A DNA stretch of 64,000 nt from an uncultured Hyphomonas sp. (GCF_963677035.1 NZ_OY781472.1:2108001-2172000); one strand, 5' to 3'. Positions 1 through 10,500 are shown, counted from the first letter of the stretch. Notes: generated from the sequence alone by a model not told the origin. Numbers and translations: made by a program.

Positions 1-1332
1 TTGCCAGTGGATGTTGGAGGCGCGGCGCAGGGCAAAATCAATCAGACCCAGGCCGACCGTGTCATTGGTCATCCGGTCGATCAGGATGAAGCCGCCGAGA
101 TTGCGGTTAACGTCATAGGGATCAAACGTGATTGCCTGATCGAGTGAGATCGTGGTCACACCGATCTGATTCAGTTCGAGTGTTTTTGCGGGAACATCCG
201 ACAGTGTGTTGACATCAATACCGTATTTCGGCGCGTTCACAGTCGCGGTGACGGTCTTGGCGCCGATCTTCAGCAGGTAACGCCGGCCCGGCAGAAGCGG
301 GGCTTCGTTCATCCAGAGGATGCGGACCTGGAACTGGTCGGACACTTCGGTTGGATCATCCGCCGTTACGATGGCGTCGCCGCGCGAGGCGTCGATTTCG
401 TCCGCCAGGGTCAGCGTCACGGACTGGCCGGCGATGGCTTCCTGCAGGTCGCCATCGGCCGTCACGATCCGGTCGATGGTGGATTGCTTGCCCGAAGGCA
501 TGGATTTTACCCGGTCGCCGGGCTTCACCGTGCCGGATGCAATCTGGCCAGAGAAGCCGCGGAAATCCAAGTTTGGACGGTTTACCCATTGCACGGGCAT
601 ACGGAAGGCGGCGCTGATGTTCCGGTCGCCAACGGGGACGTTTTCCAGATATTCCATGAGGGCCGGGCCGTCATACCAGTCGGTCTCGTCCGAGCGGTTG
701 GTAATGTTGACCCCGGCGAGGGCCGACATCGGAATCGGTTGGATCTCGAGGTCGGTCGCAAGTTCGTCCGCGAAGGCGTAGAAGTCATCGACAATGTCGT
801 TGAAGATCGTCTCATCATAGTCGACGAGATCCATCTTGTTCACCGCGAGGACCAGGCGGCGGATGCCCAGCAGCGTTGTGATGAAGGCGTGCCGGCGCGT
901 CTGCGTCAGGATACCTTTGCGGGCATCGATCATCAGGATGGCGACGTCTGCCGTCGAGGCGCCGGTCGCCATGTTGCGCGTATACTGTTCGTGTCCGGGC
1001 GTGTCGGCGACGATAAATTTCCGCTTGTCGGTCGCAAAGAAGCGATACGCGACATCAATCGTGATGCCTTGCTCGCGCTCGGCCGCAAGACCATCGACGA
1101 GGAGGGCAAAGTCGATATTTTCACCCTGGGTGCCGACTTTCTTTGAATCGGCTTCCAGCGAAGCGAGCTGGTCTTCGAAGATCATCTTCGAATCGTAGAG
1201 CAGCCGGCCGATCAGGGTCGACTTGCCGTCATCCACGGATCCGCAGGTGATGAAGCGCAGGAGCGATTTGTTCTCGTGCTTTTCGAGATAGGCGCCAATA
1301 TCGGTGGCGATCAGGTCATCGGTGAGGCGCAT
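1..1332 (-). CDS. cysN: Sulfate adenylyltransferase large subunit CysN (or CysNC), 3' end missing
   Basis: GTPase subunit of ATP sulfurylase, which drives formation of adenosine 5'-phosphosulfate from sulfate and ATP. The reverse strand reads open from an ATG at 1332 to the window edge (444 codons). It shows a P-loop GSVDDGKST at residues 31-39, the G3 motif in [12 protein letters not shown], and NKMDLVD (G4). The last visible residues, [12 protein letters not shown], match the region just before the C-terminal end of CysN or the junction to an APS-kinase domain in fused CysNC/NodQ proteins. Whether the kinase domain follows cannot be seen. The start overlaps the cysD stop as TGATG, so the two are translationally coupled. 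Confidence 0.93.
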   Translation of the reverse strand, partial: MRLTDDLIATDIGAYLEKHENKSLLRFITCGSVDDGKSTLIGRLLYDSKMIFEDQLASLEADSKKVGTQGENIDFALLVDGLAAEREQGITIDVAYRFFATDKRKFIVADTPGHEQYTRNMATGASTADVAILMIDARKGILTQTRRHAFITTLLGIRRLVLAVNKMDLVDYDETIFNDIVDDFYAFADELATDLEIQPIPMSALAGVNITNRSDETDWYDGPALMEYLENVPVGDRNISAAFRMPVQWVNRPNLDFRGFSGQIASGTVKPGDRVKSMPSGKQSTIDRIVTADGDLQEAIAGQSVTLTLADEIDASRGDAIVTADDPTEVSDQFQVRILWMNEAPLLPGRRYLLKIGAKTVTATVNAPKYGIDVNTLSDVPAKTLELNQIGVTTISLDQAITFDPYDVNRNLGGFILIDRMTNDTVGLGLIDFALRRASNIHWQ

Positions 1333-2234
1333 CAGAAATAGCCCTCTTGTTTTTTCTTTTCCATGGAGGCGGACTGGTCGGCATCGATCACGCGGCCTTG
1401 GCGCTCTGACGTCGTGGTCAGCAGCATTTCCTGGATGATGTCTTCAAGTGTGGCTGCCGTGCTTTCGACAGCGCCGGTCAGCGGGTAGCAGCCCAGTGTC
1501 CGGAAGCGGACCGATTTCATGACGGCCGTTTTGGCCAGTTCTTCCGGCATGCGGTCGTCATCGACCATGATGTCGACGCCGTTCCAGTTCACCACCGGGC
1601 GTTCGGCTGCGAAATAGAGCGGCACGATCTCGATGCCCTCGCGGCGGATGTATTGCCAGATATCGAGTTCGGTCCAGTTCGAGAGCGGGAAAACCCGGAT
1701 GCTTTCGCCTGGGTGGATGCGGGTGTTGAAGACATTCCAGATCTCCGGACGCTGGCGTTTCGGGTCCCAGCGGTGCTCAGCCGAGCGGAAGGAGAAGATC
1801 CGTTCCTTGGCGCGCGACTTCTCTTCATCGCGGCGGGCCCCGCCAAAGGCTGCGGTGAACTTGTGCTTGTCGAGCGCCTGCTTCAGCGCCTGGGTCTTCA
1901 TGACATCGGTGTGGACGGCAGAGCCGTGGGTGAACGGGCCGACGCCGTCGCGCACGCCTTCCTCATTGACGTGGACGATCAGGTCCATGCCCATTTCGGC
2001 GGCCTTGCGGTCGCGAAACTCGATCATTTCGCGGAACTTCCACGTCGTATCCACATGCATCAGCGGAAAGGGAGGGCGGGACGGATAGAAGGCCTTCATC
2101 GCCAGATGCAGCATCACGGCGGAATCCTTCCCGACGGAGTACAGCATCACCGGGTTTTCACATTCGGCGGCGACTTCGCGGATGATGTGCAGGCTTTCAG
2201 CTTCCAGCCTGTCGAGGTGGGTCAGTTTGGGCAA
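1332..2234 (-). CDS. cysD: Sulfate adenylyltransferase small subunit CysD
   Basis: Catalytic subunit of ATP sulfurylase, forming APS from ATP and sulfate. The 300-residue length is normal for CysD. The PP-loop is seen in [15 protein letters not shown] near residue 31, with the typical [16 protein letters not shown] segment and the C-terminal QEGYF ending. The start is a TTG with GGAG about ten bases upstream; there is no in-frame ATG at the front. It is the first gene of a cysD-cysN pair divergent from glmS. It supplies activated sulfate both for cysteine synthesis and for the sulfotransferases encoded further along the window (the latter use is inference). Confidence 0.95.
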   Translation of the reverse strand: MPKLTHLDRLEAESLHIIREVAAECENPVMLYSVGKDSAVMLHLAMKAFYPSRPPFPLMHVDTTWKFREMIEFRDRKAAEMGMDLIVHVNEEGVRDGVGPFTHGSAVHTDVMKTQALKQALDKHKFTAAFGGARRDEEKSRAKERIFSFRSAEHRWDPKRQRPEIWNVFNTRIHPGESIRVFPLSNWTELDIWQYIRREGIEIVPLYFAAERPVVNWNGVDIMVDDDRMPEELAKTAVMKSVRFRTLGCYPLTGAVESTAATLEDIIQEMLLTTTSERQGRVIDADQSASMEKKKQEGYF

Positions 2235-2544
2235 TAGTCTGGGCTCCGTAATGCTTACTGGGGCTATTGCAAATGCCGCGCCGGGTTGGAACTTAACCTA
2301 GCATTCAGATGCACTTATGGCGGCGCGTTATAAAGGCGCGGTGGATTGTTCTGACAGGCTCGCAACTGCAATTCCAATCTCCCGCGGCGGGTGTGCCTCT
2401 TCTTGCGATTTTACAGCAACGCCTATGGGTGTTGGGAATCCCGGCAAAACCGGGGCAGGGCGTTGTCGCAATTGCTCACAAAGTTTCATTGTTCTGCCGT
2501 TTTGGCAGGGTCTAAGTAAGGCTCAGCCAGGAGCGGAGTAGATT
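2235..2544. promoter_or_regulatory. Divergent control region between cysD and glmS
   Basis: A 310-base gap between two divergent genes, so it must carry both promoters. I see two small hairpins on the glmS side: CCCGG/CCGGG around 2440-2454 with a CAAAA loop, and CTGCC/GGCAG at 2494-2508 with a GTTTT loop. Both lie ahead of the strong AGGAGCGGAG ribosome binding site of glmS. No convincing sigma-70 boxes, riboswitch or glmS ribozyme core could be recognised. The two short ORFs here look like chance reading frames. Confidence 0.4.
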
Positions 2545-4371
2545 ATGTGCGGAATTGTTGCGATTTCAGGAAAAGAGCCTGTTGCCGGTCGGTTGATCGA
2601 CGGTCTGAAGCGCCTGGAATATCGCGGCTATGACAGTGCCGGCATCGCCGTAAGCACTGCTGACGGACTCGACCGCCGGCGCGCGCCCGGGAAGATCGTC
2701 AATCTCGAATCGGTCCTTCGCGAACACCCGATGAATGCCACCACCGGCATCGCACACACACGCTGGGCAACTCACGGCAAGCCAAACGAAAGCAATGCCC
2801 ATCCGCACATGGCCGGCGGTGTCGCGATCGTTCACAACGGCATCATCGAGAATTTCCGTGAGCTTCGAGACACCCTGCAGGCCGCCGGACGGACGTTTGA
2901 ATCCGAAACCGACTCCGAAGTGGTCGCCCAGCTGCTGGACCAGAAGATCAGCGCCGGCGCTGACCCGGTCGACGCATTTGAGGCCACGTTGGCCGAACTT
3001 GAGGGCGCGTTTGCCCTTGCCGTCATCTTCGATGGACATGTCGGCCTGATGATGGGCGCCCGGCGCGGCAGCCCGCTGGTGCTCGGCTATGGTGACGGAG
3101 AGATGTATCTCGGCTCCGACGCTATCGCGCTTGCGCCGTTCACGCGTGACGTGACCTATCTGGAAGAGGGCGACTGGTGTGTCCTCACGCCGGATAGTTT
3201 CGACATCCGCAATGCGCGCGGTGAGCGGGTGAACCGCAAGCGTGTGGCATCCGCCGTCAATGATGCCCTGATTGAGCGCGGCGAATACGACCACTTCATG
3301 CTCAAGGAAATCCACGAGCAGCCAGAATCGATCGCGCGGTCGATCATGCCTTATGTGGATCAGGTGACCGGCACGCTGGACATCGGCCCCGTGGCAACCG
3401 CGTCTTTCACCGCGGCTGACCGCGCTGTCGCGATTGCCTGCGGCACGGCTTACTACGCTGCGTTCACGGCGAAATACTGGTTTGAACAAGCAGCCCGGCT
3501 GTCGTTCGAAACAGATATCGCGTCCGAGTTCCGCTACCGCCAGCCGGTGCTGCCTCAGTCTGGCCCGGCCCTGTTTGTCAGCCAGTCTGGTGAGACCGCC
3601 GACACGCTGGCCGCGCTGCGCTACTGCCGCCAGAACGGGACGACAGGGATCGCCATCGTCAACGTACCGGAAAGCTCCATCGCGCGCGAAGCTGGCGCTG
3701 TGGTGCCGACCCATGCGGGGCCTGAAATCGGCGTCGCCTCGACCAAGGCCTTTACAGCACAGCTGTCGGTTCTGGCGGTCATGGCGCTTGCCGCCGCACG
3801 GGCCCGCGGCCATCTGCTGCCGGGCGATGAGGCCAGGGCAGTGAAGAACCTGCTGGCCCTGCCGCGCAAAGTCACCGAGGCGCTGGAAGCCCAGGAACAG
3901 ATCGCCGGGATTGCAAAGACACTGACGCAGGCTAGCGATGTGCTCTTCCTTGGCCGGGGACGTTACTATCCCATGGCGCTGGAAGGGGCATTGAAGCTGA
4001 AGGAAGTCTCCTACATCCACGCCGAAGGCTATGCGGCAGGGGAATTGAAGCATGGCCCCATCGCCCTGATCGAGCAGGGGCTGCCGGTTGTCGTCGTCGC
4101 CCCGAAGGATGAGCTGTTCGAAAAGACGATTTCAAATGTCGAGGAAATCCGGGCGCGCGGCGCTGAAGTGATCCTGATTTCCGACGATGCCGGTATCGCC
4201 ATGGCGGGCAACCGGGCAGACCATGTGATCCGCCTCCCGGATGGCGATGATTTCACGCTGCCGATCCTGGCGGCGATCCCGTTGCAGCTGCTGGCTTATT
4301 ACGTCGCGGTGGCAAAAGGCACCGACGTCGACCAGCCGCGCAACCTCGCGAAATCGGTCACGGTCGAATAG
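2545..4371 (+). CDS. glmS: Glutamine-fructose-6-phosphate aminotransferase (isomerizing)
   Basis: Makes glucosamine-6-phosphate from fructose-6-phosphate and glutamine, the entry step to UDP-GlcNAc for peptidoglycan, lipid A and surface glycans. The 608 residues are typical. The N-terminal nucleophile Cys follows the start Met (MCGIVAISG), with the class II glutaminase motif HTRWATHG. Two SIS domains follow (SQSGETADTLAALR; STKAFTAQ), and the protein ends in the canonical NLAKSVTVE. The start is set by the catalytic Cys and by AGGAGCGGAG upstream. It stands alone, facing away from cysD. Confidence 0.97.
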   Translation: MCGIVAISGKEPVAGRLIDGLKRLEYRGYDSAGIAVSTADGLDRRRAPGKIVNLESVLREHPMNATTGIAHTRWATHGKPNESNAHPHMAGGVAIVHNGIIENFRELRDTLQAAGRTFESETDSEVVAQLLDQKISAGADPVDAFEATLAELEGAFALAVIFDGHVGLMMGARRGSPLVLGYGDGEMYLGSDAIALAPFTRDVTYLEEGDWCVLTPDSFDIRNARGERVNRKRVASAVNDALIERGEYDHFMLKEIHEQPESIARSIMPYVDQVTGTLDIGPVATASFTAADRAVAIACGTAYYAAFTAKYWFEQAARLSFETDIASEFRYRQPVLPQSGPALFVSQSGETADTLAALRYCRQNGTTGIAIVNVPESSIAREAGAVVPTHAGPEIGVASTKAFTAQLSVLAVMALAAARARGHLLPGDEARAVKNLLALPRKVTEALEAQEQIAGIAKTLTQASDVLFLGRGRYYPMALEGALKLKEVSYIHAEGYAAGELKHGPIALIEQGLPVVVVAPKDELFEKTISNVEEIRARGAEVILISDDAGIAMAGNRADHVIRLPDGDDFTLPILAAIPLQLLAYYVAVAKGTDVDQPRNLAKSVTVE

Positions 4372-4469
4372 GGCGCAAAAAACATAGCTGTACCTTCGGT
4401 GACTTCATGTTGTCGCCAGCGGTCGGCTGAGGCTAGTCTGTTCCGATTACGGGAGCAGAGGAGCATTGC

Positions 4470-5396
4470 GTGTCCACAACCGACTTGGAAGACATCGAAA
4501 GCCGGGTTGTTCAGCTGATCGCCGCAAAGGGCCCCATGATCGGCAAGGAACTCGCCGAGGAGATGCCCGACGTGCCGGCGCTGGCGCTGTGGCAGACCTG
4601 CTATCGCAGCCGGACGTTCCACGTCTCCCACTTCGCCAGCTATTATCTGCGCTACGACATCACGCGGGACGACCAGGTGCGCCTCAGCCCCTCGATCCAG
4701 CGGGATTTCCTTTCCTTCTCTCTGTTCGGCCTGCCCGGGCAAAGAGACCAGATGATTGAGCGGCAGGGGACATTGTCCAACATGCACCGCGAGATCAGCC
4801 GCGAGAAAATCAGCGTCGCCCAGCAGGTGATGAAGCAATTGTTCGTCAGCCTCGGCCGCGAAGTTCGCAGCCAGCTCTGCGCGTTTATCGCCGGAGATCT
4901 TGCCTATTTCCTCGCCCATAACGAGCCGCGCGAACATGTTGCGTCGGGAGAGATGGTGAAGGGGTCGGATATCGACATTGTCATCATCCTCAGCGAGTCC
5001 CTGCCTGACGAGATCATGACACGGATCGATAATGAGATGACGGCGCTGAAGAGTCTGTACCTGCGCCATCCGCAATATCGGCATGAGATCGATTTTATCT
5101 GCAAGCGCAAATCGACCATGGAAAGGCAATTCCAGTATACGGATATTCACGACAAGATTGCGAGCAAGATTGCCTATGAATCCATGTTCCTCGGTGGCTC
5201 GCTGACCCTGTACATGGAAGTCCGCGATGCCATGGTGCGGACCGGGGTCGACCGGTTGATCGAGGAGGATTTCGAGCACGCCCTCAAGGACCGGAAGAAT
5301 GCGATGCATCAATTGCTGAAGGTGCCGGGCGATTCCATCGACGAGGAGACCCGGTCCCTGTTCCACTTCTCGCAGGAACGGGTAGAGTTTTCGTGA
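4470..5396 (+). CDS. Nucleotidyltransferase-fold protein of unknown function
   Basis: A 308-residue soluble protein starting at GTG, with AGAGGAG seven bases upstream. The only motif I recognise is GSDIDIVIIL near residue 168. Its G-S-x-D-x-D-hydrophobic pattern is the metal-binding signature of the DNA polymerase beta-like nucleotidyltransferase superfamily. A second conserved-looking acidic strand, HEIDFICKRK, lies about 45 residues later and could supply the third carboxylate. The first ~150 residues have no clear domain; the beginning looks helical. The substrate is unknown. It follows glmS by about 100 bases on the same strand but is not clearly in its operon. Confidence 0.7.
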   Translation: MSTTDLEDIESRVVQLIAAKGPMIGKELAEEMPDVPALALWQTCYRSRTFHVSHFASYYLRYDITRDDQVRLSPSIQRDFLSFSLFGLPGQRDQMIERQGTLSNMHREISREKISVAQQVMKQLFVSLGREVRSQLCAFIAGDLAYFLAHNEPREHVASGEMVKGSDIDIVIILSESLPDEIMTRIDNEMTALKSLYLRHPQYRHEIDFICKRKSTMERQFQYTDIHDKIASKIAYESMFLGGSLTLYMEVRDAMVRTGVDRLIEEDFEHALKDRKNAMHQLLKVPGDSIDEETRSLFHFSQERVEFS

Positions 5397-5506
5397 TTTG
5401 ATCTCTGACGCATGTTTGTGTTCGGTTCACGTTTTCCGGAGCAGGACCACCGGCATCACGATAGCGGATTCCGTGGGTTGGCGCTCGTAATTGGAGATCG
5501 AACGAC

Positions 5507-7996
5507 ATGCAATTGAGGAAACGGCGGTTGCGTCACCTGAAGACCGCACTTGTTCTTGCCGTTGCCGGACCGACCCTTGCTATGCTCGGCGCATGTGCCG
5601 GTGGAGGCGGAGGTGGCGGCGGTTCCGTCATTACGCCTGCATCGCCGCTTTCACCTCCCCCTCCGGCACCGCCACCTCCGCCTCCACCGTCGTCGTTTCC
5701 ATCAGAGGTCGCATCACCTTCGGCATTCGAAACAAGCGAATATTACCAGACCGGCGGGTTGCCGGTGATCGGCGCGTCAGCGGCCTATTCGATCGGGGCG
5801 ACCGGGGCTGGCATCAAGGTCGCGGTGATCGATACCGGCACGATCGATAATCACCCGGATCTGCAGGGCGCTTTCGTTCAGACCTTCGATGTCTGCGCCG
5901 ATACGGAGTGCAGCGGATATGATGCAAATGGAGATCCGATTACAACCACTCGCCAGCCGGACGACATCGATACAGGCGGCCATGGTACGCTGGTGTCAGG
6001 TGTGATCGCCGCTCGCCGGCAGGACAATTACAGGACAGCGATTGACGAAGGAAAGGGTATTCAGGGCATCGCTTTTGAATCGTCCATCGTATCGGTTCGT
6101 GCGGACAGTCCGGGAAGCTGTGCCCTGACGGGGGAGGATGAAGGCTGCAATTTCAGCGATACTGCTCTCGTGCGCGCCATTCAGTATGCTGTTGACCAGG
6201 GTGTCAGTGTTATCAATATGTCACTGGGCGGCGAAATCGATGGCGATCAGAAATTGGAAAATGCTGTGCGCAGCGCGGCCGCGGCAGGGGTCCTCGTTGT
6301 CATATCTGCTGGGAACGAAGCAGAGCCAGCCGTGGATGACGGGATGGGAAATATCACCCCGGCGGTCGGCGGAGAACCGACGGAACCCGCCTATATCGCC
6401 GGACAGGACCAGTCGCTGGGGCGGGTCGTGGCGGTCGGCTCGATTGACCTCAACCGCGTTATTTCAGACTTCTCGAACCGCGCGGGCAATGACGCGAAGA
6501 ATTACTACATCCTGGCCCCCGGCGAAGGCGTCGTCACGACCGGACTCGATGATGATGTCGTGACGCCCGATTTGCCTTCATGTGCAGATACAACCGATAG
6601 CCAGTGCCGGGATACAAACGATATCCCCGACTATTGGCGGGTTTCGGGAACATCCTTCTCCGCACCCTACATGGCAGGCGCACTGGCGCTCATGTTGCAG
6701 ACATTCCCGAACCTCAAGGACAAGCCTGAAGTAGCACTGCAGATCCTTCTGGATACGGCGGATGATTATGTCGATCCGGATATCGACCCGATCACGGGGA
6801 CGGCAGCGGGCGAAGGGGTTGATGACGTGTCTGGCGTCGGCATCCTCAATCTTGTCCGGGCCTTTTCGCCACAGGGACAGCAGACGCTGGACTTTGGCAC
6901 GGAGAAAGTTTCCGTCGATGCCGCGCTGGCGCCAAGCGGCGGCGCCTTCGGGGATTGGGCTTCAAACTCGGGCGCGCTGAACGGGCTGGTTCTCCAGGAC
7001 AAGTATGAACGCGGTTTCGTGCTGGACGCCGATGCCGTTTCGGCGCAATTGCCGGCGGCCATGCCCGGCAACCGGATGGTCGACTTCGCGACGCGCGCCG
7101 ATTGGGCCGCGGGCGAAACATATGCTGTGCGCGCCGGCAACCTGTCCTTCAACTGGACGCAGGCGCGTCTGTATGACGATCCGACTGCGCCCTATCAGGA
7201 AGATCCGGAATCGACGTTCCAGATGCGCTACAACTTTGGTGCCAACGAGGTGGAAGTCGGCCGGGGCGGGTCGCTCACCCGTCTGGCGCCGGACGTGTCG
7301 CTTCTGAATGAGCCGGGCGTCGGCAACGCATTCTCGACGGGCGGGGCGTGGGCGAAATTCAGCCACCATCTGGGGCAGGGCCTCGTGATGGACTTCTTCT
7401 CTGCCGAGCAGAGGGGACGCAGCCAGTCCGGCTTCCGGTTCGGCCGCGACAAGCCGCGCTGGTCTTACCGGTTCGGGGCTACCTTTGTGGAAGATGCGAA
7501 CACCGCGCTCGGCGGATCGGTGCAGGAGCGTTTCGGCGCGGAAGACCAGACACGGATGACGGCCTATGCGCTGGAAGGCGCCTGGCTTGCCGGGGAACGC
7601 TGGACACTGTCTTCCGGCCTGGAGATGGCAAGTGTCGACCTGCCGGGTGTGAACGTGAATGATGTCTGGACCAGCCGCTGGTCCCTCGGCGCAAGCCGTC
7701 CGGCCGGACCGGGGCGCCTTAGCCTGATCGTTGCCCAGCCATGGCGGGCGGAAACGGGATCAATCGCGCTCAACGCGCCGGTCGGCATCGACGCGTCCGG
7801 CGCGCTGATCCATCAGACCATCAATGCCGGTCTGACCCCCAGCGGGCGGCAGGTGGATTTTGAAACGCGCTACGGCTTCCAGCTGGTGGGCGGTTGGAGC
7901 GGCGAGACGGCGGCTGTGGTGTCGACATCGCCGAACCATATCGCGGGCGCAGAAAAGGAGAGCGCTCTGTGGTTCAGGCTATCGACAGACTGGTAA
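5507..7996 (+). CDS. Subtilisin-like autotransporter lipoprotein (NalP/SphB1 type)
   Basis: 829-residue S8 serine protease predicted to be displayed on the outer membrane. A signal peptide ends in a lipobox (LGAC), followed by a poly-Gly stretch and a Pro-rich linker, the layout of NalP and SphB1. The catalytic triad is visible: Asp in VAVIDTGTI, His in GGHGTLVSGV and Ser in SGTSFSAPYMAG. The C-terminal ~330 residues (from about 500) are rich in alternating aromatic strands and end in LWFRLSTDW. This fits an outer-membrane beta-barrel with a terminal aromatic, although no autotransporter barrel was matched by search. The next gene overlaps its 3' end by 28 bases. Substrate unknown; maturation of surface proteins is the usual role. 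Confidence 0.85.
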   Translation: MQLRKRRLRHLKTALVLAVAGPTLAMLGACAGGGGGGGGSVITPASPLSPPPPAPPPPPPPSSFPSEVASPSAFETSEYYQTGGLPVIGASAAYSIGATGAGIKVAVIDTGTIDNHPDLQGAFVQTFDVCADTECSGYDANGDPITTTRQPDDIDTGGHGTLVSGVIAARRQDNYRTAIDEGKGIQGIAFESSIVSVRADSPGSCALTGEDEGCNFSDTALVRAIQYAVDQGVSVINMSLGGEIDGDQKLENAVRSAAAAGVLVVISAGNEAEPAVDDGMGNITPAVGGEPTEPAYIAGQDQSLGRVVAVGSIDLNRVISDFSNRAGNDAKNYYILAPGEGVVTTGLDDDVVTPDLPSCADTTDSQCRDTNDIPDYWRVSGTSFSAPYMAGALALMLQTFPNLKDKPEVALQILLDTADDYVDPDIDPITGTAAGEGVDDVSGVGILNLVRAFSPQGQQTLDFGTEKVSVDAALAPSGGAFGDWASNSGALNGLVLQDKYERGFVLDADAVSAQLPAAMPGNRMVDFATRADWAAGETYAVRAGNLSFNWTQARLYDDPTAPYQEDPESTFQMRYNFGANEVEVGRGGSLTRLAPDVSLLNEPGVGNAFSTGGAWAKFSHHLGQGLVMDFFSAEQRGRSQSGFRFGRDKPRWSYRFGATFVEDANTALGGSVQERFGAEDQTRMTAYALEGAWLAGERWTLSSGLEMASVDLPGVNVNDVWTSRWSLGASRPAGPGRLSLIVAQPWRAETGSIALNAPVGIDASGALIHQTINAGLTPSGRQVDFETRYGFQLVGGWSGETAAVVSTSPNHIAGAEKESALWFRLSTDW

Positions 7997-8412
7997 GGAT
8001 GCCCGCGGCGGCGCTGGCATCTTTCGGCATGCTGGCCGGATGCCAATGTCTCTCAGCGCAGACTTCGAAACAGCAGACCGAACCTGACCGGGTTGCTGAC
8101 GCAGAGGCGGGTCCGGCTTGCCCGGCCGTGACCCGCGCCAGGGCCTGGGTCAACCGGATGCCGACCATTGGTCGTGAGCCGACGAAAATGATCGTGATGC
8201 TGGACGTGGACAGCCAGGGCAGCTGGTTCCTCGCGCCGCTGGACATGCCAGCTGCAACCGGGCTCACCCTGGAGCTGAAGCCCGGCGGGTCGGCTGTGCC
8301 GGGCACGGTTGCCTATCGAGAGATGGCGCCCGCGCCGCTGCCGGCCCGGATCGCGATCCGGTGCCGGGGCAGCGAGGTTGCCACCATCGATAAGGTGATG
8401 ATCGTGCAGTAG
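7969..8412 (+). CDS. Small predicted lipoprotein
   Basis: A 147-residue protein of unknown function. I chose the GTG start because AAGGAG sits eight bases ahead of it and it gives a proper signal peptide: a basic start (AIDRLVRM), a hydrophobic stretch and the lipobox MLAGC. Earlier in-frame starts lack these. The mature part has Cys near its start and again near the end (IRCRGSEV), which could form a disulfide. It contains no domain I recognise. It overlaps the preceding autotransporter protease by 28 bases, so the two are co-translated. An accessory or partner role at the envelope is inference. Confidence 0.7.
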   Translation: MVQAIDRLVRMPAAALASFGMLAGCQCLSAQTSKQQTEPDRVADAEAGPACPAVTRARAWVNRMPTIGREPTKMIVMLDVDSQGSWFLAPLDMPAATGLTLELKPGGSAVPGTVAYREMAPAPLPARIAIRCRGSEVATIDKVMIVQ

Positions 8413-8418
8413 GCCTGC

Positions 8419-9600
8419 CTAGTTGGCGAGGCGTGCGAGCTCCGACGTCAGGTCCGTTTTTTCCCAGCTGAAGGTCCCGTTGTCACCGGCCTGGCGGCCG
8501 AAATGGCCATAGGCAGCGCTTGGGCTGTAGATCGGCCGGTCCAGCTGCAGGTGGTTGCGGATGCCTTTCGGCGACAGGTCGAACAATTCGCGGAGCATCT
8601 TGGCGATGCGGACCTCATCCGCTTTGCCGGTGCCATGCGTATCGACATAGATCGACAGGGGCTGCGACACGCCGATGGCATAGCTGACCTGGATCGTGCA
8701 GCGCTCGGCAAGTCCGGCAGCCACGACATTCTTTGCGAGATAGCGTGTCGCGTAAGCAGCAGAGCGGTCCACCTTGGACGGGTCCTTGCCGGAGAACGCA
8801 CCGCCGCCATGCGGGGCGGCGCCGCCATAGGTGTCGACGATGATCTTCCGGCCTGTCAGGCCTGCGTCGCCGTCCGGACCGCCGATGTAGAAGCTGCCCG
8901 TCGGGTTCACGTAGAATTTGTCTTCCGGCGGGAACCAGCCTTCCGGCAGCACGTCCGCAACGACCGGGCGGATGATTTCGCGCAACTCGTCCTGGCTGAC
9001 ATCCTTGCCGTGCTGGTGGGAGACGACGATTGCGTTCACGCCGACCGGCTGGGAGCCTTCATACTGCAGCGTGACCTGGCTCTTGGCGTCCGGCTCCAGC
9101 TGCGGGCACGCACCAGAATGGCGCAACGCGGCCAGCTTCTGAAGGATCTGGTGGGAATAGACCAGCGTCGCCGGCATCAGTTCCGGTGTCTCATTGGTCG
9201 CGTAGCCGAACATGATGCCCTGGTCGCCCGCGCCTTCTTCCTTGAACAGGCCCTGGCCCGCTTCCACGCCCTGAGCGATCTCGGCGGACTGGCCATGAAC
9301 GAGATTGTCGATCGACAAATTCTTCCAGTGGAAGCCATCCTGTTCGTAGCCGATCTGCTTCACCACGGCCCGGGCGGCTTCGTTCATTTCGTCTTCGGTG
9401 ACAACAGCGCCGTTATTGGTGCGCACCTCGCCAGCCAGCACGATCTTGTTGGTCGTGGTCAATGTTTCCACGGCGACCTTGGACGTCGGGTCCTTTGCCA
9501 GGAACAGGTCAACAATCGCGTCCGAAACCTGATCGGCGACCTTGTCCGGATGCCCTTCCGAAACGCTTTCGGAGGTGAATTCGTGGCTGGAGAGTTTCAT
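8419..9600 (-). CDS. metK: S-adenosylmethionine synthetase
   Basis: Makes SAM from methionine and ATP. Of the 393 residues, the start is a canonical [17 protein letters not shown] (ATP-binding His), followed by the [12 protein letters not shown] signature and the [19 protein letters not shown] loop. A longer reading frame adds 17 residues at the front, but GAGGAAA just upstream and family length support the ATG used here. It is the third gene of ahcY-purU-metK, starting 19 bases after purU. That spacing leaves no room for a SAM riboswitch in front of it. Confidence 0.97.
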   Translation of the reverse strand: MKLSSHEFTSESVSEGHPDKVADQVSDAIVDLFLAKDPTSKVAVETLTTTNKIVLAGEVRTNNGAVVTEDEMNEAARAVVKQIGYEQDGFHWKNLSIDNLVHGQSAEIAQGVEAGQGLFKEEGAGDQGIMFGYATNETPELMPATLVYSHQILQKLAALRHSGACPQLEPDAKSQVTLQYEGSQPVGVNAIVVSHQHGKDVSQDELREIIRPVVADVLPEGWFPPEDKFYVNPTGSFYIGGPDGDAGLTGRKIIVDTYGGAAPHGGGAFSGKDPSKVDRSAAYATRYLAKNVVAAGLAERCTIQVSYAIGVSQPLSIYVDTHGTGKADEVRIAKMLRELFDLSPKGIRNHLQLDRPIYSPSAAYGHFGRQAGDNGTFSWEKTDLTSELARLAN

Positions 9601-9619
9601 GGCAATTTCCTCTGAGGGC

Positions 9620-10480
9620 TTATCTGGCAAAGACGATGGTCCGGCCTGCATGACAGAAAACGCGGTGCTCTGCGTGCGCCTTGACAGCGCGCAGAAGGGC
9701 CGTGCCCTCCAGGTGGCGGCCTGTCTCGATCATGTCGGCTGGGGTGTAGGTGTGGTCGATGGTTTCGGTGACCTGGCTGATGATCGGGCCTTCATCCAGG
9801 TCTGCGGTGACGTAATGGGCGGTGGCGCCGATGACCTTCACGCCGCGGGCGTGGGCCTGATGATAGGGGCGGGCGCCCTTGAAGCTGGGCAGGAAGGAAT
9901 GGTGGATGTTGATGCACCGGCCTTCCAGTTCGCGGCAGGCATCGTCGCTGAGCACCTGCATGTAACGGGCGAGCACGACCAGGTCTGCACCGGTTTCCTC
10001 AACCAATTGGAAGAGGCGCGCTTCGGCTTCAGGTTTTGTCGCGGCCGTCACCGGGATGTGGAACCAGGGCAGGCCGAAATGGGCGAACTGGTCTTTCAGC
10101 GTCTCATTGTTCGACACGATTCCGACCACGTCGATCGGCAGCTCCTTGCGGCGGGACGCGTAGAGCAGCGTGTTGGCACAATGATCTGACTTCGAGACCA
10201 GCAGCAGCGTCCGCATGCGCTGGCCGACCGGGGCGACGCTCCAGTCGGCTTCCAGCTCCTCGCCGGCTTCCTCGATGTCGCCCAGCAGGCTGAGCGGCAC
10301 GTCTCCGCCTTCGGGCGCGCGGAAGACGAGCCGGGCAAAGAATTGCCCGGACTCGGTGTCACCAAAGGTGCGGGAGGACGCAATGAAGCACTCATGCGCT
10401 TCCATGAGGCGCGCCAGCGTCGCGACAATCCCGACCCGGTCCGGGCAGGATAATGTCAGGATGTGATCGCCGGTTGTCAT
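9620..10480 (-). CDS. purU: Formyltetrahydrofolate deformylase
   Basis: Hydrolyses 10-formyl-THF to formate and THF, balancing one-carbon pools. The 286 residues are normal. An N-terminal ACT domain (residues ~5-85, starting [19 protein letters not shown]) precedes the formyltransferase-type domain. That domain contains SNNETLKDQ, the [20 protein letters not shown] block with the conserved Asn-His pair, and the catalytic-Asp region [10 protein letters not shown]. It sits between ahcY and metK on the same strand with short gaps, consistent with a shared methyl/one-carbon operon. Confidence 0.95.
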   Translation of the reverse strand: MTTGDHILTLSCPDRVGIVATLARLMEAHECFIASSRTFGDTESGQFFARLVFRAPEGGDVPLSLLGDIEEAGEELEADWSVAPVGQRMRTLLLVSKSDHCANTLLYASRRKELPIDVVGIVSNNETLKDQFAHFGLPWFHIPVTAATKPEAEARLFQLVEETGADLVVLARYMQVLSDDACRELEGRCINIHHSFLPSFKGARPYHQAHARGVKVIGATAHYVTADLDEGPIISQVTETIDHTYTPADMIETGRHLEGTALLRAVKAHAEHRVFCHAGRTIVFAR

Positions 10481-10500
10481 GCTGCGTCCCGCCCTGGGGC

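Noticed and set aside
2309..2541. Two short frames in the cysD-glmS gap
   Set aside because: No ribosome sites, mutually overlapping, and no motif; more likely leader and promoter DNA.
2566..4053. A 495-codon open frame antisense to glmS
   Set aside because: It lies wholly within glmS, has the composition of a high-GC shadow frame and no recognisable motif; the same holds for the long antisense frames over clpA, galE and ahcY.
9601..9619. SAM or SAM/SAH riboswitch ahead of metK
   Set aside because: Only 19 bases separate purU from metK, too little for any known SAM-sensing class.
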